From the NCBI GenBank assembly GCA_948144175.1, contig CANXME010000053.1:682001-746000 (forward strand): a DNA stretch of 64,000 nucleotides. Reading direction: 5' to 3'. This DNA is from Closterium sp. NIES-65 (taxonomy: Eukaryota; Streptophyta; Zygnematophyceae; Desmidiales; Closteriaceae). Within the stretch, counting starts at the first letter, position 1. Each line of letters begins with the position of its first letter. The position numbers and the translations under genes were made by a program. The notes beneath the pieces were generated by a model, which saw nothing but the letters and a program-made list of their open reading frames with translations, did not search any database and was not told the DNA's origin. Shown one piece after another: positions 62,324-64,000 of the stretch.

Positions 62324-63338
62324 GGCTCCCTCGCAGTGCGGTACGATCAACGTCCAACCGAGATTCTCAACGGCAAGCTAAAAAATGCAAATGCACGGAA
62401 AAGGTGGAAGGATCTGACACGATTGGAATAATCAGTGAACCGACAGACCCAGTGGCACCCTTTTCGGTTGGACGTAATGTTGGGGTACAGGGGGGAGGGG
62501 AGGAGTGTTTGCCTTGCGCCTGACAAAGTACGAGGGATGCCAATCATGCTCACAGCATCCTCCTGCTCCTGCTGGTGGCACATAAACCTCCGTAGAAACC
62601 CGAACCCGAACCCTGGATGGTGGAAGGAAAATGACAAGGACCATTTGGCGCTATACGTGGCCGCGTTACTGCCATTATGCAACCGACTCGTTTGGAGGAT
62701 CTTGTCTTATCGCATATGTTGGTGGCTTTTCTATTATACCACTCACAAGAGAGCTTCAATTTGTTCATCCAATTTTTTTTCGTGGTTGGATAAAACGTAT
62801 AGTCTAAATCGACATATAATCTTACCAACCGGTCCTTTATTCAACAAATTACGGCATATTTAAAAGAAAGTAGACAAATGCAACTACGGTAACTATGCAT
62901 TCCATATAAATTCTTGGAGTAAGTATTTCAGAATGCATTTCCAAAAAAGAAGGGGAAAAAAATCACTTGCTTCTTTTTTATAGAACCTCTCAGTTTTCTG
63001 ACGCCCTCTCTCGAAAAGAATGCGTGCCTATCCTATTGTGCATCTCTCAGAGTGCACCTTCCAGAACTCAATTATTAAAGAAAAAAAAGGGGGGGGATGA
63101 GAGGATTGGGGGTATGCGAGGAGTGGGGGTTAGGTATGAGGGAGGGGAGTGGGGAGTATGAGAGTGGGGGTTATGAGAGGAACGGCCAAGGTGTTTCAGG
63201 TAATGGCTTGGAACCTGTGGAACTCTACCCGGGGCAACAGGTTTGAAGGGAGTGGGGGGTGTATGCGGAGTGGAGGGAAAGAGAGGAGTGGGGGCTTCAA
63301 GAGGAGTGTGTGGTATAAGAAGGATGGGGAGTACGAGA
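62324..63338. other. Upstream region of IPI1-like gene
   Basis: No gene supported. AT-rich around 62690-63080, unlike the GC-rich surroundings. Should include the minus-strand promoter. A short ORF at 62435-62863 has no recognisable features. Confidence 0.5.
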
Positions 63339-63810
63339 GCAGGTGCCGCAGGGCGAGAAGGCCATGGCTTGGCGCTCGGGGAACACCTGAAAGGGTGACA
63401 TGAAGAAGGACGGGGGCAGAGAGTGAAGCAGTTAGCGAGATAGAGGCAGGTGCCGCAGGGCGAGAAGGCCATGGCTTGGCGCTCGGGGAACACCTGAAAG
63501 GGTGATATGAAGAAGGAAGGGGGCAGAGAGTGAAGCAGTTAGCGAGATAGAGGCAGGTGCCGCAGGGCGAGAAGGCCATGGCTTGGCGCTCGGGGAACAC
63601 CTGAAAGGGTGACATGAAGAAGGACGGGGGCAGAGAGTGAAGCAGTTAGCGAGATAGAGGCAGGTGCCGCAGGAAGAGAAGGCCATGGCTTGGCGCTCGG
63701 GGAACACCTGAAAGGGTGACATGAAGAAGGACGGGGGCAGAGAGTGAAGCAGTTAGCGAGATAGAGGCAGGTGCCGCAGGAAGAGAAGGCCATGGCTCGA
63801 CGCCCAGCGA
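63339..63810 (-). repeat. 107-bp tandem array of an exon-like unit
   Basis: Four units start at 63339, 63446, 63553 and 63660, with a partial fifth at 63767. Each unit on the minus strand holds an acceptor-like CCTTTCAG|GTGTTCCC, then codes VFPERQAMAFSPCGTCLYL, which looks like one strand of a WD40 blade (xxMAFSPxGxxLYL). 107 is not a multiple of 3, so it is not one long coding repeat. Units differ by a few bases. Confidence 0.75.
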
Positions 63811-64000
63811 TGGGTTAGTGAGGCAGGAAAAGAGAGTAGCGGCAGGAAAAGAGAGTAGCGGCAGGAAACGAGAGTAGAGGCAGGAAAAGAGAGTAGAGGC
63901 AGGAAAAGAGAGTAGAGGCAGGAAAAGAGAGTAGAGGCAGGAAAGGAGAGTAGCGGCAGGAAAAGAGAGTAGAGGCAGGAAAAGAGAGTAGAGGCAGGAA
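63806..64000 (+). repeat. 19-bp minisatellite at window end
   Basis: About nine units of GGCAGGAAAAGAGAGTAGA with AGCG variants. It continues past the window edge. Confidence 0.85.

Noticed and set aside
1-64000. tRNA or rRNA genes
   Set aside because: I looked for TGGTATCAGAGC-like and GTTCRANNC-type signatures. The tRNA-like hits are retrotransposon primer-binding sites next to LTRs; no cloverleaf or rRNA was recognised.

Overview
The window is nuclear DNA from a green-lineage eukaryote, most likely a streptophyte. It carries a nuclear PsbQ gene with a bipartite thylakoid-lumen targeting sequence and a plant-type DUF4057 gene, its host genes have spliceosomal introns, and it is full of Ty1/copia and Ty3/gypsy LTR retrotransposons with initiator-Met-tRNA-like primer-binding sites. 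A charophyte alga such as a zygnematophyte is my guess from the GC-rich, minisatellite-rich style; the sequence alone does not prove it.

Layout. 1-2457: mosaic of truncated copia and gypsy pieces. 2458-24581 (plus its LTR): a decayed gypsy element holding a six-level nest of insertions: gypsy > copia solo LTR > short non-autonomous LTR element > hAT-type DNA transposon > copia > intact young copia. Each junction is supported by a target-site duplication (one of them imperfect). 25502-27024: DUF4057/HN1-like gene (5 exons, +). 27680-28617: psbQ (3 exons, -), tail-to-tail with it. 28953-34514: complete gypsy chromovirus about 340 bp upstream of psbQ. 35047-41683: TRM13 tRNA 2'-O-methyltransferase (8 exons, -). 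43193-43693: intronless secreted Cys-rich protein (+). 44321-52052: a TA-flanked MITE split by a copia element that has identical LTRs but a broken coding region. 52152-52602: solo LTR of the same family as the intact copia. 53051-62323: IPI1/TEX10-like ribosome-biogenesis protein (13 exons, -). 63339-64000: tandem arrays, one built from an exon-like unit.

The host genes act in separate processes (photosystem II, tRNA modification, 60S ribosome maturation, possible microtubule-associated functions); I see no gene cluster. The most unusual feature is structural. In TRM13 and IPI1, short tandem repeats begin exactly at 5' splice sites, so the donor site itself is multiplied, in two cases with an in-frame, stop-free period of 18 or 21 nt. 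Whole exons or exon fragments are also echoed in tandem beside the functional exon, at least five times in these two genes. Exon joins for these genes were worked out by hand from GT/AG sites, reading-frame phase and recalled family motifs. All phases close, but no transcript data were available.
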